Assembly (NCBI RefSeq): GCF_000160455.2
Contig: NZ_ACJX03000001.1
Location: 372,001 to 436,000, forward strand
Reading direction: 5' to 3'
DNA: 64,000 nt
Source of the DNA: Acetomicrobium hydrogeniformans ATCC BAA-1850
Lineage (GTDB): Bacteria; Synergistota; Synergistia; Synergistales; Acetomicrobiaceae
Part shown: piece after piece, positions 1 through 8,536 of the stretch
Numbering within the stretch: position 1 is the first letter of the stretch
Layout: each line of letters starts with the position of its first letter
Made by a program: the position numbers and the translations under genes
The notes under the pieces: generated by a model
The model's input: only the letters and a program-made list of their open reading frames with translations
The model's database searches: none
What the model was told of the DNA's origin: nothing

Positions 1-978
1 ACTGAAAGTCATTCCCGGTTCCAAAGGTGTTTTATTACCTTCCATAATGTAAGGCGCTTCATGGATTGCAACGCCTATACCATGACCGAGGCGGGTATTG
101 AAGTATTCACCGTATCCTGCGTCTTCAATTACACTTCTTGCAGCTCTATCCACTTCTTCGGCCAGGACTCCGGGCCTTACGGCAGCTTCTCCTGCTTCCT
201 GGGCATTTAATACTACTTCATAAAGATTCTTTTCTTCATCTGATGGATCTCCGACGAAGATCGTCCGAGTGGTGTCAGAACAATAACTTTCATATCTACA
301 TCCAAAGTCAATCAGCACCAGATCCCGTTCTTCTATAACACCTTTTGTGCCGTTGTAATGTGGTTTTGAGGCGTTCTCCTTACGCGCAACTATGACATCA
401 AATGCAGGACCATCAGCTCCATGCTCTTCAAAAAGCTCTATCAGTTTTTTCTTTATCTCCCCCTCGGTCAATCCCGGTCTTATAAAGCCCAAAAGTTCTC
501 TAAAAGCTGCGTCGGAAATCTGCGTTGCCCTTTCGAGCTTTTCTATCTCCGAAGGGCTTTTAATTATTCTCATTCTCTCCAAAAAATGCCAACCGTTTAA
601 TAACTTTACTCCCTGTCGATCGGAAATCTCTATGGCGTCCACGGCTCTAACTCCAAAGTTGACGGCAAGTTTCTTATCGTTTAGGTTAAAATCGTTCATT
701 GCCTTTGCTAAAACTGGATAAAACCAATCTTTGTCATTCCACACATAAATGGGAGCCTCACTGCCGAATGCCGCCTCAAATTCTTCTAAATAAAGATGGG
801 GCGTAATACAAAAATAACTGCCGTCGGCCAAAATAAATAGCCCTTTGAATCGCTCACACTCACCAGTTTTAAGCCCGCAAAGGTACTCCAAGTCGTCTCC
901 CGGACCCAAAAGAAAAGCATCGATTCCTCTCTTTTGAAGATCCTCCGAAATTTCCCTTATCTTTCTTTTGTCCAACAT
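1..978 (-). CDS. M24 family metallopeptidase (Xaa-Pro aminopeptidase-like), C-terminus cut off by window edge
   Basis: Reading the minus strand from the ATG at 976-978 gives MLDKRKIREISEDLQ and an open frame running out of the window. The N-terminal ~130 residues look like the creatinase/prolidase N domain. The catalytic pita-bread domain follows, with LIDFGCRYESYCSDTTRTIF (two metal-binding Asp) and RLGHGIGVAIHEAPY (metal-binding His). The last Glu ligands would lie beyond base 1. The family removes N-terminal residues before proline or cleaves X-Pro dipeptides in the cytoplasm, using two metal ions. A GGAGG-type site (about 988-995) sits 8-10 bases before the ATG, which fixes the start. A paralogue with the same fold lies at 28776-29876. 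Family assignment is firm; the exact substrate cannot be told. Confidence 0.9.
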   Translation of the reverse strand, partial: MLDKRKIREISEDLQKRGIDAFLLGPGDDLEYLCGLKTGECERFKGLFILADGSYFCITPHLYLEEFEAAFGSEAPIYVWNDKDWFYPVLAKAMNDFNLNDKKLAVNFGVRAVDAIEISDRQGVKLLNGWHFLERMRIIKSPSEIEKLERATQISDAAFRELLGFIRPGLTEGEIKKKLIELFEEHGADGPAFDVIVARKENASKPHYNGTKGVIEERDLVLIDFGCRYESYCSDTTRTIFVGDPSDEEKNLYEVVLNAQEAGEAAVRPGVLAEEVDRAARSVIEDAGYGEYFNTRLGHGIGVAIHEAPYIMEGNKTPLEPGMTFS

Positions 979-1054
979 TCTCAAAATGCCTCCTCCCTTC
1001 AAAGTAACTTGCAAATGCCAGTAAATATCTTCATGCAGACGCAAAGAGCAAGAT

Positions 1055-3475
1055 CTATCTTCGTTCCACAGAAACCGAGTTTTTGCCTCTGGATTTTGAA
1101 TTGTACAAGGCTTTATCGGCTCTTTCTATTGCTCTTTCAAAGGGTTCGTCGGGTAAATATTGGGATATTCCGATACTTATAGTTACGTGCATACCTGAGA
1201 ATGAGCGACTTTCCACGTTTTTCCTTAACCTATGGGCAATGTGCAAAGCTTGGTTTAACGATATCATTGAAATAAGTAAAAATTCATCTCCACCCCATCT
1301 GACGAATACATCATCCTCTCTTATAGTTTTCCTAACGGTTTCGCTCAACTCTTTCAGCACTAAATCTCCTACCAGATGGCCGTAAGTGTCATTTATCAGT
1401 TTGAAACCATCAATATCAAATAAAAAAATACTGATATCTTTTCCATAATCCCGGCACTTGGTTATCAAATCGGACAGCTTGTCCTGTAATCCCTTTCTGT
1501 TCAAAGCACCAGTTAAGGCATCTATTGTAGCGCTTGTATAAAGTCCTTCAATTAATTGCTTTGTTTTCATTTCTCGAATTTTATCATCAGTTATATCCCA
1601 AAATATTCCGGCTAGAAATAAAGGCCTTCCATCGAGATCGCGTTCAGTTACAACGGCTGTGGTCTCAACCCACATATATGTTCCGTTTTTCTTCCTTATC
1701 CTGAGTCTGTTGTTGTAAATACCCCTATCTTGTTCCAATGCCTGCTTTATAGTTGATTCATACGATTGACGATCATCGGGATGTATTAGTGCTTTAAATT
1801 GAGATATTGATTTAATCTCTTCTTTATCATATCCTAAAATCTCATAAGCAAGAGGGTTCAATTGCAACTCACCCGTTTTAATGTTTCGTTCGTAGTAAGC
1901 AACTTTACTTCGCGCCAACGTTAATTCTAATCGTCTTTTTTGCCCTCTCAAGGATTCCTGCATCTGAACTAATTGTGTAATATCGGTCATGACTATGAGA
2001 AAACCCAACGTGCCGTCACCATTTGTAACCTGTTTTTTATTGATTTTCAAATAATGAATCCTTCCATTTCTATCTTTAAAAAGATGTTGACTTGCTTTGA
2101 AATCACCATCTGATGTTAAATTAGAACCTTCTAGTTCTAAATCTCCCCTAAGCGATATATCTGATATACAGTCGAATAATTTACATTCTCCGATTTGGCC
2201 GCTATCTGAGGAAAGGTAGTTTTCAAATGCTTTATTGTATAACTTGATATATCCCTCGTTGTCAATATAGCATATTGCTTCAGGGATTGTTTCAATTAAT
2301 TGTTTTAAAAATGTTATTTCGCGATTGAGCGATATTTCCGCATTTTTTCGCTTTTTAATATTTATTAATAATAAAAACACTATAACTGATAAAACAAATA
2401 ATATACATACTGCCGGGAGAAGAACTCTTTTATATTTCATATAAAATGTCTCTGGAATATTTATTAATATATGATTTTGAGGAAGCGAAGATTTATGGAT
2501 TTCAAATCTTTTAAGCATAGGATAATTAACGATTAAATTTTTAGGAAGGTTCATAGTAATTGGGATATATCTTATATCGTTACCAGCCAATATAGAATCT
2601 AAAATTTCTATCATCGCCTCTATCTGCACCTCAGGTGTAGGGACATACGATGCAAGGGCACCTCCGAGATTAACAAGAGGGGTTAATAACGTAAACACCG
2701 GCAGCGATATATCATTAAGCAGCTCGTTTACCCTTTCCAATGAATATACATTATCATTATCATCCCTCAAGTAAGAAATAAGAAATAATGCAGATTTATC
2801 TGGCGCCTTTTGTAGTTTTTTGGTTATCTCTTCCCATGGCACCCCTATCAGATATTCTACTGAAATATCTTCCATGTTTTTGAACACAAGCCTGGCCTTC
2901 TCATAAAGATCCATGCCCAAAGTGGTTCTGTCGCTAATAACAAATATGTTCTTTGCCGTAAGTATTTGAAACATCATCTCCACATTTGCAGCGATATCTA
3001 AATCTTCAAATACTCCCGTCATATTACTTTCCAAGGAAGAGAAATATACCAATTCCCTATTGGCAATGCTTCCAAAAATAACAGGAATAGAGGATATACT
3101 CCCTAAATTTTTCCGCTCAGCCAATAAATATTGAAGTGCATCGTCGTCAAAACATAAAATAAAATCTATTTTTCTTTTTTTGTATTTTATATTTATATAT
3201 TCATTAAATTGTTGATAATATTGATTATAGTCAAATCTCTTTGCATCTAAATATTCAAAATATATATTCACTGGTTTCTCATATTCGCCAAATTTTTCTT
3301 TAAGAAAAGAGTTAAATATCTTAGTGTATACATATTCAGGATTATAGGAATGTAGAACCAATACATTGTAATAATCCTTATATGCATCAGATCGATGGCA
3401 AAATATCAACAGCAATATGATCAATGTCAAACAAGTATGGCAAATATAATTATATTTGGAAAATAATTTCTTCAT
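1055..3475 (-). CDS. Membrane diguanylate cyclase with periplasmic ABC-substrate-binding-like sensor, two PAS domains and GGDEF
   Basis: 806 residues. A hydrophobic N-terminal segment (about 5-30) acts as signal/anchor. Residues ~35-340 resemble the ABC_sub_bind family (VLVLHSYNPEYVYTKIF at its start). A transmembrane helix at ~350-372 follows, then two PAS/PAC modules (~385-505 and ~510-635, the second with KKNGTYMWVE and WDITD). The GGDEF domain (~645-803) carries RWGGDEFLLI. The product-binding I-site RxxD (R-E-D-D) is present five residues before GGDEF, so feedback inhibition by c-di-GMP is expected. Predicted role: making c-di-GMP in the cytoplasm in response to an extracytoplasmic ligand. 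No EAL domain is present. It is monocistronic and divergent from the chemoreceptor at 3871. Domain calls come from motif reading; the ligand is unknown. Confidence 0.88.
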   Translation of the reverse strand: MKKLFSKYNYICHTCLTLIILLLIFCHRSDAYKDYYNVLVLHSYNPEYVYTKIFNSFLKEKFGEYEKPVNIYFEYLDAKRFDYNQYYQQFNEYINIKYKKRKIDFILCFDDDALQYLLAERKNLGSISSIPVIFGSIANRELVYFSSLESNMTGVFEDLDIAANVEMMFQILTAKNIFVISDRTTLGMDLYEKARLVFKNMEDISVEYLIGVPWEEITKKLQKAPDKSALFLISYLRDDNDNVYSLERVNELLNDISLPVFTLLTPLVNLGGALASYVPTPEVQIEAMIEILDSILAGNDIRYIPITMNLPKNLIVNYPMLKRFEIHKSSLPQNHILINIPETFYMKYKRVLLPAVCILFVLSVIVFLLLINIKKRKNAEISLNREITFLKQLIETIPEAICYIDNEGYIKLYNKAFENYLSSDSGQIGECKLFDCISDISLRGDLELEGSNLTSDGDFKASQHLFKDRNGRIHYLKINKKQVTNGDGTLGFLIVMTDITQLVQMQESLRGQKRRLELTLARSKVAYYERNIKTGELQLNPLAYEILGYDKEEIKSISQFKALIHPDDRQSYESTIKQALEQDRGIYNNRLRIRKKNGTYMWVETTAVVTERDLDGRPLFLAGIFWDITDDKIREMKTKQLIEGLYTSATIDALTGALNRKGLQDKLSDLITKCRDYGKDISIFLFDIDGFKLINDTYGHLVGDLVLKELSETVRKTIREDDVFVRWGGDEFLLISMISLNQALHIAHRLRKNVESRSFSGMHVTISIGISQYLPDEPFERAIERADKALYNSKSRGKNSVSVERR

Positions 3476-3870
3476 TTCCAGTGTTCCTCCGAAAACGCGA
3501 AACTATCTTTAAAATACATCAATCAAACATGGCCATTTATTCACATATATAATATCAGCTTACGATTATGCACTACCCGCATCAACAACCCTTGTCTTTT
3601 ATTTGCTATTATTATACTATAATAGCATGAAAACTGAAAGAACTTAGCTTTGCGAAAGCTGATTAATCATATGCAACGTCTATTCCCATAAAATATTTAA
3701 ATAATGCTACACTTGCCTTAAGAGGATCGAATTGACTGTTGTTAGCTTAGGAATTTTAGATACAGATGTGCCAGCGTTCTTTTGCGATACACATTAATAA
3801 AGCTTATAATAGCATAAATGGCCTAAAAACAATAACTTAAAAACACCCAAAAATTAAGGAGGCATGACGC
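3476..3870. other. Divergent intergenic region between diguanylate cyclase and chemoreceptor
   Basis: 395 bases, AT-rich, no credible gene. It holds a perfect 9-bp inverted repeat around TATACT (3604-3627, TGCTATTAT/ATAATAGCA), which may be an operator or a weak hairpin, and the chemoreceptor promoter listed separately. Confidence 0.6.
3782..3810 (+). promoter_or_regulatory. Predicted sigma-70 type promoter of the chemoreceptor gene
   Basis: TTGCGA (3782-3787), a 17-base spacer and a consensus TATAAT (3805-3810). The ribosome binding site AAGGAGG (3856-3862) lies about 45 bases downstream and the TTG start at 3871. Confidence 0.6.
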
Positions 3871-5919
3871 TTGAGTGTAAAACGTAGGCTAATTGTGTTG
3901 GCAATAGGTATTTTGATAACAATATGTGCGATGGGGTTCTTTTCCTACCGCGGTAGTCGAGCCATCATAATCGACCAAATAAACCAAGGAGGCAGGCTAG
4001 CAGCAGATACGGCAACAGCTTCCATTTCTAACTGGATCAATACACGCACGAGCGTCGTTAAACTTATGTCGGAAAACATTACCTACATGTGGGAAAATTA
4101 TGGCATTTCCGGCTATCTGATAAAAGACTACCTTGCCAAAACACTTGAACACTATGCAAATTTAGGTTTTATAGAAATTTACATGTGCACCCCAAAAAAC
4201 GAATTCATCAGCGCCACAGGCTGGGAGCCGCCGGCCGACATGGACATGCGCCAAAGACCCTGGTACGTCATGGCGGAAAAATCCGAAGGAGTAATATTTA
4301 CTGAACCCTACGAAGCAGTAAATGTAGACGGCCTAGTTGCCACTGTTGCCATCGCGGCAAGAGGCAAAAGAGGCGAACTTTTGGGAATAGTGGGTGCCGA
4401 TATCCTGATCGATGACATTATCAACTTTGTGACATCTCAAAAACTGCTTGGATACGGTCACGGTATCCTGTTAGACCAAAACGGCAATGTAATAGCACAT
4501 CCAAATAGGGACTATATCATGAAGCTTAATTTGACAAAACCATCGAACATTGTCTCTCAGGGCTTGGCTGACATTGCACTAAAGATGACAGAAGGCGAAA
4601 AGTCTAACGGTGTATATATTATGGAGGAAGAAAGAAAACAAATATATTTTGCTCCCCTGGATAACGGATGGAGCATAGGGATAACTGCAAATACTGACGA
4701 CATATTTTCGCCGCTAAAGGCGGTGGGAATAAAACTTCTGTTAATTGGACTCATATGTATGATCGCTTTAGGACTGTTTATTCTGCTCATTGCCAAGGCC
4801 ATAACCAATCCCATAGGCAAGCTGTTGAGAGTATCGCAAAGCGTTATAAAAGGCGAGCTTACAGCGAGGACATCTATGTCAGGAAACGATGAACTATCTC
4901 AAGTAGGCAAAGCTTTGGACCAACTAATAGAACACCAACAACAGACATTGTTAAACTTGAGACATCGCAGTGACCAATTATCACAAGAAGCATCAGCACT
5001 AGATGATATATCTGAAGCAACGAGATCTTTCGTCGACATTGTAACAAATGAAGCAGAGGAGCTTAAAAACATCGCAGAAGATAATGCCGATGCCATTTCT
5101 TCAGCAAATGCCGGAATCGAAGAGGTTGCTTCTGCAGCGCAAGGTGCTGCAAAGGCAGCAGCCGAAGCCTCAAATCAGGCAGAGTTGCTGAGAGGAAATG
5201 CACAACAAACGGGAGACCTGATTTCCAGCGCAGCTATGAGGGTAAAAGATATGGCCGACTCCTTCAGACAAATTGCCGATGTCATATCTCAACTTAACGA
5301 AAGGGCCGGGCAAATAGGAAACATAGTCTCTACCATTTCAGGAGTCGCTGACCAAACGAACTTGCTCGCATTAAACGCAGCTATCGAAGCGGCAAGAGCC
5401 GGCGAACACGGTAAAGGATTTGCTGTCGTTGCCGATGAAGTAAGAAAGCTTGCCGAAGAAAGCAACAAAGCGGCCATGCAAATTGGCTCGTTAGCTAAAT
5501 CCATAATCGAGGAAACAGCACAGGCCGTAAACGTTTCAAACAAAGGCGTTGAACTGGCAGCTGCCGGAGAAAGAGAAGCACGGATGATGGAAAAACACAT
5601 TGAAGATGTTTTGAGGGCCATTGAACTGATCGTCGATCAAATTCAAAACGTCGCCGCCACAGCAGAAGAACAATCTGCAAGCACGCAAGAGATGGCAGCA
5701 TCGATCGACAGAGTTGCACAAGGAGTTGACACTACCAGGGAAAAAGCTGAAAGCATGTCAAAATCCGTGAAAGAACTGGAAGAACGCGTAGAAGCATTAA
5801 AGCAGGCATCAGAAGACTTGGAAAAACTGGCGAATGATCTTCAAAAAGAAATCAGCCTTTACAAGTTAGATTCAGCTACCCCCTCAGGCGGGCCAGCGGG
5901 CTTAGTTCCAATCGAATAG
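3871..5919 (+). CDS. Methyl-accepting chemotaxis protein with dCache sensor
   Basis: 682 residues: TM1 (~8-27), a large periplasmic dCache-type sensor (~35-280, with [11 protein letters not shown] and [13 protein letters not shown]-like strands), TM2 (~288-310), HAMP (~311-363) and a long cytoplasmic coiled-coil signalling domain. The highly conserved hairpin tip is visible ([19 protein letters not shown], then [17 protein letters not shown]). It should bind a small ligand outside the cell and control CheA/CheW. The start is TTG 3871: AAGGAGG at 3856-3862 is 8 bases away. The tempting ATG at 3864 is only one base from that site and opens a seven-codon frame ending at TAG 3887. The gene is monocistronic, followed by a strong hairpin. 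Ligand unknown. Confidence 0.93.
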   Translation: MSVKRRLIVLAIGILITICAMGFFSYRGSRAIIIDQINQGGRLAADTATASISNWINTRTSVVKLMSENITYMWENYGISGYLIKDYLAKTLEHYANLGFIEIYMCTPKNEFISATGWEPPADMDMRQRPWYVMAEKSEGVIFTEPYEAVNVDGLVATVAIAARGKRGELLGIVGADILIDDIINFVTSQKLLGYGHGILLDQNGNVIAHPNRDYIMKLNLTKPSNIVSQGLADIALKMTEGEKSNGVYIMEEERKQIYFAPLDNGWSIGITANTDDIFSPLKAVGIKLLLIGLICMIALGLFILLIAKAITNPIGKLLRVSQSVIKGELTARTSMSGNDELSQVGKALDQLIEHQQQTLLNLRHRSDQLSQEASALDDISEATRSFVDIVTNEAEELKNIAEDNADAISSANAGIEEVASAAQGAAKAAAEASNQAELLRGNAQQTGDLISSAAMRVKDMADSFRQIADVISQLNERAGQIGNIVSTISGVADQTNLLALNAAIEAARAGEHGKGFAVVADEVRKLAEESNKAAMQIGSLAKSIIEETAQAVNVSNKGVELAAAGEREARMMEKHIEDVLRAIELIVDQIQNVAATAEEQSASTQEMAASIDRVAQGVDTTREKAESMSKSVKELEERVEALKQASEDLEKLANDLQKEISLYKLDSATPSGGPAGLVPIE

Positions 5920-5928
5920 GATCCTTAC

Positions 5929-5969
5929 ATAGACAAATGCGGCGGATATAACTCGCCGCATTTGTCTAT
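5929..5969. terminator. Strong 16-bp hairpin, bidirectional terminator
   Basis: Perfect inverted repeat: the arm at 5929-5944 pairs with 5954-5969 around a 9-base loop, with AT-rich flanks on both sides. It lies between the convergent chemoreceptor and pstS-like genes and probably serves both. Confidence 0.8.
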
Positions 5970-5996
5970 TATTTACTAACTATTCAACTTAACAAC

Positions 5997-6812
5997 CTAT
6001 CTTATTGAAACAAACCCTGTTTCCGATACAATTCTTTGGCCCTCATCGCTTAGCATAAAGTTTATAAACCTCATCGTTTCCCCTGTGGGCCAACCTCGCG
6101 TGAACATAAAAAGGTATCTCGATATCGGAAATTCACCGGTTCGAGCTGTTTCGGGCTTAGCCTCGATGTTTTCGACTGTGATTCCTTTTACGCTGCTATT
6201 TAGATAGCCTATTCCAATGTATCCAATGGCTAGTTCGTTTGTCGACACCGCTTGGACTATTGCGCCGTTAGATGCCATGACCTGTGCTCTTGGTGTGATT
6301 CTTTCGCCTTTCATAACCTTTTCTTCCCAAACCTCATAGGTCCCTGAACTGGTATCTCTAGTTATAACGGCAATTCTCTTATCCGGACCGCCTACATCCT
6401 CCCAATTGGTGATCTTGCCGCTATATATATCCTTTAATTGTTGCAAAGTTAAGTTGTTGACGGGATTTTTTGGATGGATAATTGGCACTATAGCGTCTAT
6501 GGCAATTCCAAAGGGGACGGGATACGCACCTTTTTCGAAAGCCAACTTTGCTTCCTCAAGTTTTATGAATCTCGAGGAATTAGCTATATCACATGTGCCA
6601 TCTATTAGCGCCTTAATACCATTGCCGCTTCCCTCTCCAGTAAGGGAAAATTCGGTATTAGGATAAAGCTGAGCATAAGATTCAATTGCCGCTTGCGCTA
6701 TTGGCAAAACGGTAGTAGAACCCTTCATAGTCAGACCGGCTGCCCACGCAGCACCCCCAAAACCCATTCCAAACAATACAACCAATATCAAAAGCGAAAC
6801 TAATTTCTTCAT
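5997..6812 (-). CDS. PstS-like phosphate ABC transporter substrate-binding protein
   Basis: 271 residues. Signal peptide at ~1-24 (MKKLVSLLILVVLFGMGFGG, then AWA|AG). The mature part is a class II periplasmic binding protein of the PstS type: it starts LTMKGSTTVLPIAQAAIESY and contains TGEGSGNGIKALIDGTCDIANSSR and RDTSSGTYEVWEEKV, the phosphate-loop regions of the family. It should capture phosphate, or a related oxyanion, outside the membrane. No pstC, pstA, pstB or phoU is adjacent, so it is an orphan here and must work with a transporter elsewhere or act as a sensor partner. It follows the yjiH-like gene on the same strand, separated by a hairpin. Confidence 0.88.
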   Translation of the reverse strand: MKKLVSLLILVVLFGMGFGGAAWAAGLTMKGSTTVLPIAQAAIESYAQLYPNTEFSLTGEGSGNGIKALIDGTCDIANSSRFIKLEEAKLAFEKGAYPVPFGIAIDAIVPIIHPKNPVNNLTLQQLKDIYSGKITNWEDVGGPDKRIAVITRDTSSGTYEVWEEKVMKGERITPRAQVMASNGAIVQAVSTNELAIGYIGIGYLNSSVKGITVENIEAKPETARTGEFPISRYLFMFTRGWPTGETMRFINFMLSDEGQRIVSETGFVSIR

Positions 6813-6865
6813 TTCTTACCCTCCCCCGCATTTTTATTGACTTCATATAAATATTAACAAAGATG

Positions 6866-6905
6866 CGTAACGCCTATATCACATAGAGGTAACGAAGGCG
6901 TTACG
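6866..6905 (-). terminator. Hairpin downstream of the YjiH-like gene
   Basis: CGTAACGCC (6866-6874) pairs with GGCGTTACG (6897-6905). A competing smaller hairpin GTAACG/CGTTAC sits inside (6889-6904). It lies immediately after the minus-strand stop at 6916 and before pstS; there is no strong T-tract, so the terminator call is moderate. Confidence 0.5.
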
Positions 6906-6915
6906 TCGCCTTATA

Positions 6916-8271
6916 TCAACAAAACAGCCAAACGAAGGGAGCAAGTAAAAACACCGAAAGCACGGCCCTCATAAAGTAGATTGCTGTCAATTTCGGAAAA
7001 TCCAGAGGGATAGAGGAATTTAAAATCAACACACCAATTTCAGTCATGTATATTAACCCCGTAGCTGATATACAAGCACACATAAACTTAGCGGCAACTG
7101 TAGTGCACGTAGCCCCTATAACTGCGGCCAAAAACTGATCGGCAAAAGCCAACACAAATGCGGGTGCAACTTTGTAAGCTTCAGGAATTTTCACTAATTC
7201 CAGCATGTATGCAAAGGGCAGGGAAATCCATTGAAAAATAGGCGTATAGGTTGCAATTATCAGAACTATCGTTCCCCAAGAGACGACAAGAGGCATGGTG
7301 GAGACTATTAAAAAACAAAAGGTTTGATAACAAGTCCTTATTACTGTATGTATGCCCTCCCTTTTGGCCCTCTCTACTGCTGTCTTCAAGGCCCATGAGT
7401 GAAGAGTATGATCAGGGGGAATCTCTGCCTCAGGCCTCTGTTTACCGGATCTTCCCGAATAGCTGTCAGGAATGCCTTTAAGGGGCCAAAAACGAGGGGC
7501 CAAAATGGCCAAAATGAACGACACGGCGTAAATTGTGATCAAAATTTGGAAATACATATTCGGCAAACCCACGAAGTCAGCCATAACATAAATATAGGCA
7601 ACACTTAAAATTGAAAAGGAGGTGGAAATTATGGCCGCTTCTCTATCGCTGTAATATCCTTCGTTGTGCAATCTAGTGGTGATCACAACACCGACGGAAC
7701 TGCTTCCGAGCCACGAAGCCAAAGTATCGATAGCAGATCTGCCTGGTAACGTAAAAAGAGGATGCATCAGCGGACGAGCCAGCGTCCCAACATACTCCAT
7801 CAACCCAAAATCCGTAAGCAGGGAAACTGCAGCAGCCAAGACACTAAAAATTACCAAAAGTGACGGCGCAAGCACCAGCACCGGAGTACCTCCCGTATCC
7901 ATGCTCCAGATCGCCTCGGGGCCGATTTTATAATATACCATTACAGAAAATATTGCTCCCAATATACGAGAGATGCTCCACAACGGACTAACTACAAATA
8001 AATCTTTGAAAAATTGGCTTTTCATAATAAAAGAGGGCTTAAACAATGAAGCATAAATAGTGATAATTGCGCTCGCCACAACCAATGTCATGGCTGTGAC
8101 TACCAGAATTGGCTTTAATGCCTCTTTCCCCCAATCGATAACTATTCCAAGGACAGTATTGAATGTTCCGTCTTGAGGAAAGGGAACAAGGAAGAAGAGG
8201 ACACCTAAAGCAGAGGGAATTAAAAAACGCATAATTTCGACAGAACTAAAAGCTTGTTTTCGCACTTGCAT
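6916..8271 (-). CDS. YjiH-like polytopic membrane protein with nucleoside-recognition (Gate) domains
   Basis: 451 residues from the ATG at 8271, chosen because a GGGGGG ribosome binding site lies 7 bases upstream; the frame is open 18 codons further without such a site. The protein is almost entirely hydrophobic, with roughly ten predicted membrane segments. The pattern (FLIPSALGVLFFLVPF at the start, WLGSSSVGVVITTRLHNEGYYSDREAAIISTSFS in the middle) matches the YjiH/nucleoside-recognition family, whose members are thought to be transporters or gates. Substrate not established. It is divergent from the trehalose operon at 8537 and probably monocistronic. Confidence 0.75.
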   Translation of the reverse strand: MQVRKQAFSSVEIMRFLIPSALGVLFFLVPFPQDGTFNTVLGIVIDWGKEALKPILVVTAMTLVVASAIITIYASLFKPSFIMKSQFFKDLFVVSPLWSISRILGAIFSVMVYYKIGPEAIWSMDTGGTPVLVLAPSLLVIFSVLAAAVSLLTDFGLMEYVGTLARPLMHPLFTLPGRSAIDTLASWLGSSSVGVVITTRLHNEGYYSDREAAIISTSFSILSVAYIYVMADFVGLPNMYFQILITIYAVSFILAILAPRFWPLKGIPDSYSGRSGKQRPEAEIPPDHTLHSWALKTAVERAKREGIHTVIRTCYQTFCFLIVSTMPLVVSWGTIVLIIATYTPIFQWISLPFAYMLELVKIPEAYKVAPAFVLAFADQFLAAVIGATCTTVAAKFMCACISATGLIYMTEIGVLILNSSIPLDFPKLTAIYFMRAVLSVFLLAPFVWLFC

Positions 8272-8455
8272 GCAACAACCCCCCAAAGTATAATTATAGT
8301 GACACCTTAGCAATATAATATGCATCGTTAAACCCTAGATAAACGGGAATTATTATACTAAAAAATAGTTACACAATCCAGCAAGAAGGTTTAAACATAA
8401 TCGCGTTATATCGCATAGCAATATGTTATTATATCAATACTATGACTAATTTGCA

Positions 8456-8485
8456 TTGACTCGGGTAGAAATATTGTTGTAAAAT
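8456..8485 (+). promoter_or_regulatory. Predicted promoter of the alpha-glucan/trehalose operon
   Basis: TTGACT (8456-8461), an 18-base spacer and TAAAAT (8480-8485) in the 265-base divergent region, followed by AAGGAGG at 8519-8525. It is the only good promoter-like pair seen before treS, so it probably drives the five-gene run to 19808. Confidence 0.5.
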
Positions 8486-8536
8486 AAAGAAAATTTATTC
8501 TTTCTTCCTCATCTTTATAAGGAGGTTTTGTGCTTA

